This document shows positions 7,604-13,733 of a stretch of 22,500 bases of DNA, piece by piece (positions within the stretch are counted from its first letter, which is position 1; every line of letters starts with the position of its first letter). The stretch spans positions 160,001 to 182,500 of the forward strand of contig CAJNDS010000181.1 in NCBI GenBank assembly GCA_905221605.1, written 5' to 3'. The stretch is from Symbiodinium natans (lineage: Eukaryota > Sar > Dinophyceae > Suessiales > Symbiodiniaceae). Under the pieces are notes generated by a model. That model saw only the letters and a program-made list of their open reading frames with translations, was not told the DNA's origin and did no database searches. The position numbers and the translations under genes were made by a program.

Positions 7604-7714
7604 GTTCCCCCTTATACTAGCAGTCCTTCATAGGGATTATAGTATCGCCGCTTATAGTCCATAGGGATTATAGTATCGCCGCTTATAGTCCCTGTTAAGG
7701 ACTGTTAGTCCCAA
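7604..7714. mobile_element. MITE, family 4, with internal tandem duplication
   Basis: The left end GTTCCCCCTTATACTAGCAG matches the ends of the element at 5650-5742. The outer sequence forms an inverted repeat (ACTAGCAGTCCTTCATAGGG against ACTAACAGTCCTTAACAGGG). Inside, a perfect 31-bp unit is repeated in tandem at 7629-7659 and 7660-7690. Confidence 0.65.
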
Positions 7715-7750
7715 GGTTTAGCGTTTACCGTTTATAGGGCTTCTGCTCAC

Positions 7751-7823
7751 AAACTGGCGGGTTCAAGCTTGTGATCCAAGTTTGATGACTCGCTTGCGGC
7801 ACCATGCAAACTCATCTTAGTCG
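7751..7823 (-). CDS. candidate exon
   Basis: A TTGGCAG acceptor is followed by two bases and 23 codons (TKMSLHGAASESSNLDHKLE, then PAS), then a consensus GTGAGC donor. It contains an ATG, so a translation start cannot be excluded. Family unknown. Confidence 0.4.
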
Positions 7824-8072
7824 CTGCCAAACTCAGCGGAAGCCGATATGCAGGAAGCGAACAGAGAAAGACGCCGACGCCCAGCAAGCTAAAGACTCTA
7901 CGTGATAAACACTCAGACACTCAGAACAATGAAGTTCAGGGCTTGGGGTTTAGGGTTTTGGGGGTGCAGGGCACAGGGGTTTGGGACTCAATACCTTCGA
8001 CCCTCATGCAATGTGGTCGGCCCTGAACCTGACAAAGAAGGCAGGCAACCAGAATTTGGAGTAGACCCTGAA

Positions 8073-8149
8073 CAAAAAGTACATACTTTTTAGGTATAAG
8101 TAGCTCTACTAGGAACCCAGAACCAACAAAAAGTATTAAAGTATAATAC
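8073..8149. mobile_element. intron with palindromic, AT-rich element
   Basis: On the minus strand the donor GTATTA at 8149 opens a short AT-rich tract whose parts repeat each other (AAAAAGTA with TACTTTTT at 8073-8091, GGTATAA near 8094, TATAATACC at 8142-8150). It looks like another small element at an exon edge. The far end is not defined. Confidence 0.4.
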
Positions 8150-8274
8150 CCCAAAGCCCGGGCAAGGGGCTTCTCCAGCTCCGACATTTCCTCGAAGTCC
8201 TTGTTGATCCACGTGGCCTGTGCTTGTCGGAGGCCCTCTAAGTTGTAGATGAAGACTCTCAGCTTTCGCGAGAC
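8150..8274 (-). CDS. exon, helical acidic/basic segment
   Basis: After CCCAAG|G come 41 codons (VSRKLRVFIYNLEGLRQAQA, then TWINKDFEEMSELEKPLARA) and a GG|GTATTA donor. This is one of the longest and most protein-like segments of the window, probably mostly alpha-helical. It begins in phase 0 and so joins directly to the exon at 8380-8499. Unspliced, the frame runs on for about 40 codons into a hydrophobic translation of the adjoining element, which I do not believe is protein. Family not recognised. Confidence 0.65.
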
Positions 8275-8281
8275 CTTGGGC

Positions 8282-8317
8282 CTAAACCCTAAACCCTAAA
8301 CCCTAAACCCTAACCCC
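8282..8317 (-). repeat. CCCTAAA array inside an intron
   Basis: About five units, sense TTTAGGG for the minus-strand exons on either side. It fills part of the roughly 100-bp intron between exons 8380-8499 and 8150-8274. Confidence 0.85.
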
Positions 8318-8379
8318 TAAAGAGAGTTGTGTGGGTTGCGAAGCTGCTCGCAAGGAAGCGACGTGTGCGTGCTACTCAC

Positions 8380-8499
8380 GTCGTATGCGCACTTGTGGGG
8401 ATCTGCTTGTGCTGCTTGCAAGCTCTCTCCCAAGATGTGCAGTCCCTCGTACGAAACCGAGGGTTTTGTGGGATTCCATCGGGCCTGATGGAGCTGATG
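8380..8499 (-). CDS. exon with consensus donor
   Basis: Exactly 40 codons, HQLHQARWNPTKPSVSYEGL then HILGESLQAAQADPHKCAYD, end at the perfect donor GTGAGT (8374-8379). The phase 0 end fits the phase 0 start of the exon at 8150-8274, making a joined segment of about 80 residues. The upstream acceptor is TCAAG, 25 bases after a GTGGCAAAAAC motif that marks the start of an intron-like repeat family. No recognised domain. Confidence 0.6.
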
Positions 8500-8528
8500 C
8501 TTGAGCGTTAGGCGTTTTTGCCACCTAC

Positions 8529-8613
8529 CTGGCAGCCTCACACCACACTGCAGGGCAGCAAAGTCCGAGTTCCCGAGGTCTGAGAACGAGCCTTGCTTGT
8601 CCCCGAAAAATGG
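8529..8613 (-). CDS. candidate exon
   Basis: The open frame includes GSFSDLGNSDFAALQCGVRL and ends at CCAG|GTAGGT (or 4 bases later at GTGGCAAAAA). The acceptor is unclear, perhaps GCAAG|G. If the GTGGC start is used the next intron would be only 25 bases, which is suspiciously short, so the two exons may be continuous. Confidence 0.4.
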
Positions 8614-8709
8614 CCGAGGGTTTAGGGCTAAAGCTTAGGGCTCAGGGGCTGGCAAGACTGAACAAACCCTCAAAACCTTTGGGAAGGCCCCTCCCCCCAC
8701 ATGCGAAAC

Positions 8710-8733
8710 TCAAGACGCCGCCTTGGAAGCGAC
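8710..8733 (-). CDS. terminal exon ending KVASKAAS-stop
   Basis: After the TTTAG acceptor of the array at 8736-8827 the minus strand reads VASKAAS and TGA. Together with the exon at 8842-8894 it gives a C terminus ...EKAKTTAKVASKAAS. The first 14 bases of this exon are a copy of the donor region upstream of the array, so the intron here appears to have been created by duplication of the target. Confidence 0.55.
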   Translation of the reverse strand, partial: VASKAAS

Positions 8734-8843
8734 CTAAACCCTAAGCCCTAAGCCCTAAACCCTAAACCCTAAACCCTAAACCCTAAATCCTAAACCCTAA
8801 ACCCTAAACCCTAAACCCTAAACCCTGGCCTTGGAAGCGACCT
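8720..8843. mobile_element. telomere-like array with perfect 16-bp target duplication
   Basis: GCCTTGGAAGCGACCT is present at 8720-8735 and again at 8828-8843. Between them lie 92 bases of CCCTAAA-type repeat. On the minus strand each copy contains AG|GT. Splicing from the first AG|GTCGCT to the array's last TTTAG|GTCGCT would remove 108 bases (8734-8841) and restore the uninterrupted sequence. Confidence 0.75.
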
Positions 8844-8894
8844 TGGCTGTGGTCTTCGCCTTCTCGGAGGAGACGAAATCTGAGGCGCAAAGCG
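8842..8894 (-). CDS. exon between an introner-like element and a telomere array
   Basis: The frame LCASDFVSSEKAKTTAK runs from the inner edge of the inverted-repeat element (8895-9112) to the AAG|GTCGCT donor. The frame is open across the join with the exon at 9113 if the element is removed precisely from CTTGG to CCAAG. A canonical GC-AG excision, shifted by one base at the donor, would instead give a low-complexity basic frame. Confidence 0.5.
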
Positions 8895-9112
8895 CTTGGA
8901 GGTTCATGGGGTACTTGTTAACCCAAATATCAGTGTACTTAAAAGGGTTTAGGGTTTAGGGCTTAGGGCTTAGGGTTTAGGGTTTAGGGTTTAGGGTTTA
9001 GGGCTTAGGGTTTAGGATAACTGTCTTGAAACCCACTGATAAGCCCCTTAAGTGCCCTAGTAGGGCCATAGGTAGAGTTCTGATTGGTTCGTAAGTACCA
9101 TGATCCTCCAAG
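8895..9112. mobile_element. introner-like MITE, family 1, containing a nested array
   Basis: Left end CTTGGAGGTTCATGG and right end CCATGATCCTCCAAG are inverted repeats. Internal sequence matches the array-free copy at 12509-12645, but here a TTTAGGG array (8944-9018) interrupts it after TGTACTTAAAA. Protein-like segments abut both outer edges on the minus strand. Confidence 0.75.
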
Positions 9113-9172
9113 CAGAGGTCGAGGGGTTGAGGGCTCGAGAGAGCGTGGTCTGAGCCGCGGCCACCAAAATGT
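9113..9172 (-). CDS. exon upstream of the introner-like element
   Basis: Codons read CNILVAAAQTTLSRALNPST and S, ending at the element's TIR. A CTCAG acceptor at 9150-9152 may define a shorter exon (9113-9149). Joined across the element it continues SALCASDFVSSEK. Confidence 0.45.
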
Positions 9173-9176
9173 TGCA

Positions 9177-9240
9177 TGGGGTTTGGGGTTTAGGTTTTAG
9201 GGTTTCGGTTTTAGGGTTAGGGTGTAGGGTTTTGGGGTTA
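9177..9240 (+). repeat. degenerate telomere-like array
   Basis: Units such as TTTGGGG, TTTTAGGG, TTTCGG and GTGTAGGG, strongly decayed. Confidence 0.7.
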
Positions 9241-9500
9241 CTGCAGGGATTTGAGGTTTTGCATTTCGAGTATTCAAGGCAAACGACGCCGCAGCATGGC
9301 GAAACATGCCCACTAGGGGCACAAAAACAAAGCAGTCCCAAACCCTTGAACCCGAACCATAAAGCCGAAACCCTCCTAATGCAGGCTAGCGGATCAGAGG
9401 TGGTACCTGAAAGGACAGCCGTGATTCTGCACAACGGGCCGATCGCAACCTCTAGATACCTGCAAAGTTAAGCCGCTTCATACTGATCTTTGGGTAGTTT

Positions 9501-9634
9501 CATGGTCTCTTAGCATGGGCCCTTAAAAGCGTAACCCCTTCTATACCCCCTTATACACCCTACCCTACACAACTTAAGGGCCTCATACATCAGAACCCTT
9601 TAAAGGAGGTTCGGGACCATAGTAAGGGGCCATG
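9501..9634. mobile_element. MITE, family 3
   Basis: The left end CATGGTCTCTTAGCATGG pairs with the right end, whose reverse complement is CATGGCCCCTTACTATGG. The interior shares long blocks with 14153-14253 (for example TCAGAACCCTTT and TATACACCC). A CCCTAAA array begins immediately at its right border. Confidence 0.7.
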
Positions 9635-9677
9635 AACCCTAAACCCTAAACCCTAAACCCTAAACCCTAAACCCTCA
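9635..9677 (-). repeat. CCCTAAA array at element border
   Basis: Six units directly following the terminal CCATG of the family-3 element. Confidence 0.85.
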
Positions 9678-9742
9678 GAACTGTGAAAAGCCTCCAAAAC
9701 CCTTTTTGTTGTTCCCGGGGCGGCCCCCAGGTTCAAGAAAGT

Positions 9743-9893
9743 GGGTTTAGGGTTTAGGGTTTAGGGTTTAGGGTTTAGGGTTTAGGGTTTACGGTTTAGG
9801 GTTTAGGGTTTAGGGTTTAGGGTTTAGGGTTTAGGGTTTAGGGTTTAGGGTTTAGGGTTTTGGGTTTAGGGTTTAGGGTTTAGGGTTTAGGGT
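9743..9893 (+). repeat. long TTTAGGG array
   Basis: About 21 units, almost perfect (one TTTACGG and one TTTTGGG). Confidence 0.95.
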
Positions 9894-9963
9894 TTAGGCA
9901 TGGTAAGCTTCAGGATTCAAGACGAGATAACACAACCTGCCATTGCGCATAGCACCTCTTGCA
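9894..9963 (-). CDS. exon part 2, interrupted by an array
   Basis: The frame GARGAMRNGRLCYLVLNPEA then YHA ends in a TAA that is formed by the junction with the next array. The upstream half of the same frame resumes at 10047 on the other side of the array (9964-10046). Confidence 0.45.
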
Positions 9964-10054
9964 CCGCCGTCCCTAAGCCCTAAACCCTAAACCCTAAACC
10001 CTAAACCCTAAACCCTAAACCCTAAACCCTAAACCCTAAATCCAATCTCTTGCA
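9956..10054. mobile_element. telomere-like array with 8-bp flanking duplication
   Basis: CTCTTGCA occurs at 9956-9963 and 10047-10054 around a C-strand array of about 70 bases plus a few unique bases. Removing one copy and the insert joins the two minus-strand reading frames in phase (LSSNARLAAR with GAMRNGRL). Confidence 0.5.
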
Positions 10055-10115
10055 GCCAGCCGGGCGTTAGAGCTAAGCGTGAGGGCGAATAAGAAGGTCG
10101 CACGTTTCAGAAGAG
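10047..10115 (-). CDS. exon part 1, hydrophobic
   Basis: The acceptor TTTAG (from GGGTTTAGCTC) is followed by LLKRATFLFALTLSSNARLA and ARDW. The plus strand also reads an open peptide after a TCTTGCAG site, so the strand is not certain; minus is preferred because of the in-phase continuation at 9963. Confidence 0.4.
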
Positions 10116-10231
10116 CTAAACCCTAGAACCCCAAACTACTATTTGCTTAAGAACCCCAAAAGAATAAACAAGAATAATCCCTATATTAGCAATTCGTGGT
10201 AAACCGGAGTTCAAAGAGGCCCCCAGTTGCC

Positions 10232-10307
10232 TAGGGTTTAGGGTTTAGGGTTTCGGGTTTAGGGTTTAGGGTTTAGGGTTTAGGGTTTAGGGTTTAGGGT
10301 TTAGGGT
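10232..10307 (+). repeat. TTTAGGG array
   Basis: About eleven units, one TTTCGGG. Confidence 0.95.
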
Positions 10308-10383
10308 TTAGGTGCCCAAGGTGCCTTTCTCAGCCTTCTTGATCTGACCCATCTTCACCCACAGCTTCTTCAAGCCTGGTGCT
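10308..10383 (-). CDS. exon with pyrimidine-rich acceptor
   Basis: CACTCCGTCAG is followed by one base and 24 codons (APGLKKLWVKMGQIKKAEKG, then TLGT) and a TAA that lies at the edge of the adjacent array. Lys-rich, helical, unique sequence. Either a true C terminus or an exon whose array-side boundary is created by insertion. Confidence 0.5.
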
Positions 10384-10475
10384 CTGACGGAGTGGAGCGT
10401 TGTGGGTTCTGGCTATCCCTCTCCCATCTCGGGTTTAGGGTTTAGGGTTTAGGGTTGAGGTTTGCAGGGTTGCAG

Positions 10476-10578
10476 CTAATGCTTAGATGTGAACGTCTGC
10501 GGGTCAAAGGGCAAGCTCTTCATTTGTTGAAAGGCCCTCTCTGATATGCCGATCCTCACAACCCTTTTCTTGCGAGTC
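10476..10578 (-). CDS. terminal exon candidate
   Basis: TTGAG|G is followed by one base and 33 codons (TRKKRVVRIGISERAFQQMK, then SLPFDPQTFTSKH) and a TAG stop in unique sequence. The composition and length make this one of the better coding calls. The stop is not repeat-derived, so a gene may end here. Family unknown. Confidence 0.55.
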
Positions 10579-10699
10579 CTCAATATGGAACTTCAAGTAC
10601 CCTACATGATCACTTCTTGGGTTGCAAGGGAGGTACCTTATTCCCAATGTAATTCCACATTCAGAAGTAACAGGTATTTGACCCTCAACCCTCCTTGAA

Positions 10700-10881
10700 C
10701 TAAACCCTACCCCAAACCTTAAACATCCCTAAACCCTAAACCCTAAACTCCAAACCCCAAGCCCCAAACCCTCAACTCCAAACCCCAAACACCAAACCCC
10801 AAACTCCAAACCCCAGACCCCAAACTCCAAACCCCAGACCCCAAACCCTAAACCCTAAACCCTAAACCCGAAACCCTAAAC
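10700..10881 (-). repeat. long heterogeneous C-strand array
   Basis: CCCTAAA, CCCCAAA, CTCCAAA and CCCCAGA units in blocks, for example alternating CCCCAAACTCCAAA between 10740 and 10840. Confidence 0.9.
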
Positions 10882-10960
10882 CCTCAACTGCCACCACGCG
10901 GCGGGCGGTCATCACAAGGACAGCTTCGGCGTCGACATCGGAGGTGTCGACAGCAATCAC
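10882..10960 (-). CDS. exon with telomere-derived donor
   Basis: The acceptor CACCCCAAG|G follows a pyrimidine-rich tract. The 26 codons are VIAVDTSDVDAEAVLVMTAR and RVVAVE, and the donor G|GTTTAG is the first unit of the adjoining array. Beta-strand-like alternation of hydrophobic residues suggests a folded domain, unidentified. Length (79 bp) fits the codons exactly. Confidence 0.6.
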
Positions 10961-11041
10961 CTTGGGGTGTGGAGGGAGAGCCTTTGCTTCTGGAAGTCTT
11001 ACCTAGAGGGTTCAGGGCTTAGGGTTCTTGATCACCTGTGC

Positions 11042-11112
11042 AGGGGTTTAGGGTTTAGGTTTAGGGTTTAGGGTTTGGGGTTTGGGGTTTAGGGTTTAGG
11101 GTTTAGGGTTTT
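11042..11112 (+). repeat. TTTAGGG array
   Basis: TTTAGGG with TTTGGGG units in the middle. Confidence 0.9.
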
Positions 11113-11866
11113 GGGTCTGGCGTAAAAGGTCGCTTTAAACAAGGGAAGTACCCTCAAGAAGTACTGCAACTTCCCCAAACAGGTAGCTTGGCTAGTCTAC
11201 GGAGGGTTTAGGCCTTAGGGTTCCGGATGAGGCTCCTTGGCATGCGATGCTTGGACAAGAGCCCAGTGGCATTTTGTGAGTGGTCATGCCTGCAATTAAA
11301 CGAGTTTTTGAAAATTCTGGAAGTCTGAGAGGGATTCGAGAGACACTTGAGAAAGAGAAAAGCGCGGAACATAATCGAGGACCACTGAGAAGAGAAGTAG
11401 AATGTTGCCACGGCCGCTCGCTACGTTTGCTTGCTGATTATAAAAGGAATGGGCCGTAAATCAAGGCTCATACGCAAGCGGCCTACCACTCACTTAATTC
11501 TCACTAAAGGTTCCCTAACTTTCGGCAAGGACCTCGCAACTCTGCATCGTATTCTCAGGGTATGCTCGCAAATGAATGAAGCACATCATGAACCTGCTTC
11601 ATGAGAACACTACTGCCGGTTGCACGAATCCTTGAGCACAAAGCCACGTTCTGAACGTTCATGCGCTTCCAAAGGAGACACGGGAGAATTCCCTGGGAGG
11701 TTACCCAGGCACTGCAGGGTTTAGAATTCGGGCTTCGACTCTTGGTACACTTCTCGATTTGTAGAATTTAGGGTTTAGGGTTCAGAGCTTTGGGGTTTAG
11801 CCCGTCCTAAAATTTCTACTGCATTCATGCCCAGCAAGCACTGACAACAACATCCCTAAGTTTAGC
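11113..11866. other. long stretch without recognised exons
   Basis: Apart from a short decayed array at 11765-11785 this is unique, moderately AT-rich sequence. The minus ORF at 11208-11411 is Ser/Phe-rich and looks non-coding. GGAAGTACC/GTACTGCAACTTCC near 11145-11176 is a partial inverted repeat. It could hold an intergenic spacer between genes; I see no promoter motif I can defend. Confidence 0.4.
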
Positions 11867-11976
11867 ATTTGGGTGGCTGTCAAAACTATGGTCCCTTTTT
11901 GGATCCCTATTACAATACGGCACCTAAAAGGTTAGGGCACCCCAAAAGGGATCATAATTTTGACAGCCACCCAAAT
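11867..11976. mobile_element. MITE, family 5, well-conserved TIRs (110 bp)
   Basis: Terminal inverted repeats of about 34 bases: ATTTGGGTGGCTGTCAAAAC on the left and ATTTGGGTGGCTGTCAAAAT as reverse complement on the right, continuing TATGGTCCCTTTTT against TATGATCCCTTTTG. High arm similarity suggests a young element. The plus ORF beginning MGGCQNYGPF is simply its translation; I recall similar spurious ORFs in dinoflagellate gene sets, unverified. Confidence 0.85.
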
Positions 11977-11979
11977 TTA

Positions 11980-12056
11980 GGCCCAAGTGAAAGCCTGCAC
12001 CGCTGGCTACATGACAGGACTGAGCTTGCCACCTTCATGGCATCACCAGGCCTGCA
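11980..12056 (-). CDS. weak candidate exon
   Basis: CGTTGCAG|G is followed by an open frame reading PGDAMKVASSVLSCSQRCRL. No clear donor before the element at 11976. The plus strand is open too. Confidence 0.3.
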
Positions 12057-12066
12057 ACGAAACTGC

Positions 12067-12133
12067 GGGGGTTTAGGGTTTGGGGTTTAGGGTTTCGGGT
12101 TTTGGGTTCAGGGTTTAGGGTTTAGGGTTTGGG
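12067..12133 (+). repeat. mixed telomere-like array
   Basis: TTTAGGG, TTTGGGG, TTTCGGG, TTTTGGG and TTCAGGG units. Confidence 0.85.
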
Positions 12134-12194
12134 GGCACACCCTAAACTGCCCTAAACCCTGAACCCCGAGAGTCAGCACCCATGGAATCCTCAC

Positions 12195-12264
12195 CCCAGA
12201 GCTCTTCGGGCCTTAGGGCATTCCGGGGTCATGTGGTGAGGCAGAAAGAGATCCCCTCCCAGGT
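12195..12264 (-). CDS. exon with consensus donor
   Basis: GCGTAG is followed by two bases and 22 codons (LGGDLFLPHHMTPECPKARR, then AL), then GG|GTGAGG. Both splice sites and the codon count agree. Family unknown. Confidence 0.5.
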
Positions 12265-12368
12265 CTACGCAACCTAAACCCTAAACTCTACGCTGTGAAG
12301 AGCCAACAGCCGCTAAACCCGGAGTAGCTGCATTCGCCTGGGATGGCGTTAACGGTTCCGTGCAAGGG

Positions 12369-12508
12369 TTATTCTGGGGCAGTTTTCTGGAGCGTCTTCC
12401 TGCGAGAAAAAAAGGGGGCCCCGGGCCTCAGCTTGCCATTCTTGCCCTGGCGCATGAAGGCAGGCACCCTGGACAGTGCGAGTGTTAGGCGGCTCTGGGG
12501 CAGCTCTG
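12369..12508 (-). CDS. terminal exon adjoining an introner-like element
   Basis: Begins exactly where the inverted-repeat element at 12509-12645 ends (CCTCCAAG|CA). After two phase bases it reads 45 codons: ELPQSRLTLALSRVPAFMRQ, GKNGKLRPGAPFFSRRKTLQ, KTAPE, then TAA in unique sequence. It is basic, with two hydrophobic patches. This is the longest convincing exon in the window. A plus-strand ORF over the same bases is less protein-like and runs into the element. Confidence 0.6.
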
Positions 12509-12645
12509 CTTGGAGGTTCATGGTACTTGTTAACCAATTATCACTGTACTTATAACCCACTTATCAGCCCCTGAAGTGCCCTGATGTGGTTAGTACAGTT
12601 ATAAGTACAGTTCTAATTGCTTACTCAGTTCCATGAACCTCCAAG
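12509..12645. mobile_element. introner-like MITE, family 1, array-free copy (137 bp)
   Basis: TIRs CTTGGAGGTTCATGG and CCATGAACCTCCAAG are perfect over 15 bases; with gaps the pairing extends to about 50 bases (CTGTACTTATAAC on both arms). It shares internal blocks with 8895-9112 and serves as the empty-site reference for the array nested there. Confidence 0.85.
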
Positions 12646-12839
12646 TGGGGAGCAGGTTACCCTACGAAAATGGGGGGGGGGGGGGTTAACTCATCTTCAA
12701 CCGTAAAAGCCCCAAGCCGTGCTGCTTTTTTGACACCTGTGCACTAGGATAAGCCCTTAAACCCTTTTGCTGAAGCCCTTGCCCCCAAACCCCAAACCCT
12801 AAACCCTACAGCCTTCGACCCTTCGACCCCAAACCCCAA

Positions 12840-12936
12840 CCCCAAAACCTAAGAAGCCTACAGCAGTTGGGCCTTTAGGTCTCTGCTGCCTGGGATGTGA
12901 GGGGTTCCGCGCTTGCAAACTTGGAGCCTGGAGGAC
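12840..12936 (-). CDS. weak candidate exon
   Basis: AGTCCTCCAG|G is followed by APSLQARNPSHPRQQRPKGP and TAVG in an open frame. No strong donor. Confidence 0.3.
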
Positions 12937-12965
12937 TGAACAATCCCAGGGCTTACATGTGCCTT

Positions 12966-13120
12966 CGGGTTTCAGGGTTTAGGGTTTTAAGGGTTTAAGG
13001 GTTCAAGGCTTAGGTTTAGGGTTTAGGTATAGGGTTTAGGGTTTAGGGTTTAGGGTTTAGGGTTTAGGGTTTAGGGTTTAGGGTTTAGGGTTTAGGGCTT
13101 AGGTATAGGGTTTAGGGTGG
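12966..13120 (+). repeat. TTTAGGG array with internal duplication
   Basis: TTAGGTATAGGG occurs at 13023-13034 and again at 13099-13110, bracketing nine uniform units, so part of the array has been duplicated or the uniform block was inserted. Confidence 0.85.
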
Positions 13121-13135
13121 TTTTTTATTTGCCAC

Positions 13136-13190
13136 CAGACACTACATACGCCCACGACGAACCGATGAAGCAGGTACACAAGAGGATGTA
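13136..13190 (-). CDS. candidate exon, possible membrane segment
   Basis: Codons YILLCTCFIGSSWAYVVS, then G|GTGGCAAAT donor, which is the shared start of the intron-like family at 16616 and 13626. Hydrophobic enough for part of a transmembrane helix. The acceptor is not visible (no AG just upstream). Confidence 0.35.
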
Positions 13191-13252
13191 AGGTTTCAGG
13201 GCTTAGGGTTTGAGGGGTTAGGGTTTAGGGTTTAGGGCTTAGGGTTTAGGGT

Positions 13253-13321
13253 TTAGGGTGCGGCACTCGGCCCAAGCGGCTCCACCACGTCGCCGACTTG
13301 GAAAGCTGCCTCCTCTTGGTC
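13253..13321 (-). CDS. exon between two arrays
   Basis: ACTTCGAG|GAC opens 22 codons, DQEEAAFQVGDVVEPLGPSA then AP, and a TAA formed at the array edge. Upstream NFE is also in frame. QVGDVVEPLG resembles the start of a small beta-barrel (SH3- or Tudor-like) domain, but this is only an impression. Confidence 0.5.
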   Translation of the reverse strand, partial: DQEEAAFQVGDVVEPLGPSAAP

Positions 13322-13330
13322 CTCGAAGTT

Positions 13331-13411
13331 TTGGGTTTAGGGTGTAGGGTTTAGGGTTTAGGGTTTGGGGTTTGGGGTTTGGGGTTTGGGATTGGGGTTT
13401 GGGTTTAGGGC
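13331..13411 (+). repeat. mixed TTTAGGG / TTTGGGG array
   Basis: TTTAGGG units grade into TTTGGGG units. Confidence 0.85.
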
Positions 13412-13439
13412 TCTTCTTCCCCTGTGGCCTTGGCTCAGT

Positions 13440-13530
13440 GAACCGCGCTTTAGGGTGTGGGGTTTTGGGGTTTCTTGCCAGGAATTGTTTTGTTGGGATT
13501 CCCCTGTCAAGGCCCATCTTGTTACAGGAC
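13440..13530 (-). CDS. weak candidate exon
   Basis: The minus frame MGLDRGIPTKQFLARN at about 13475-13521 looks protein-like and then runs into array translation. Boundaries unknown. Confidence 0.25.
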
Positions 13531-13534
13531 CTTT

Positions 13535-13600
13535 AGAAACCCTAAACCCTAAACCCTGAACCCTAAACCCTAAACCCTAAACCCTAAACCCCGAACCCAA
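13535..13600 (-). repeat. CCCTAAA array
   Basis: About nine units, single variants CCCTGAA and CCCCGAA. Confidence 0.9.
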
Positions 13601-13625
13601 CATATGAAGCCTTCGGGCTGCTCTG

Positions 13626-13694
13626 CTCGGTTACCACAAGGATCACATGTCTCTGTTCGGAAGTTTCGTGGTGGTGTAGGGTTCTTTTTGCCAC
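13626..13694 (-). other. intron-like repeat, family GTGGCAAAAA (69 bp)
   Basis: Minus strand: starts G|GTGGCAAAAAGAACCC, ends ATCCTTGTGGTAACCGAG. Both end motifs recur at 16616-16672. Confidence 0.5.
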
Positions 13695-13733
13695 CCGACT
13701 AGCCACAGCAATGCGGGGTGCAAGGTCGGAGGG

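Noticed and set aside
11208-11411. 67-codon minus ORF as a gene
   Set aside because: Ser/Phe/Asn-rich composition in AT-rich DNA without splice sites or recognisable features.
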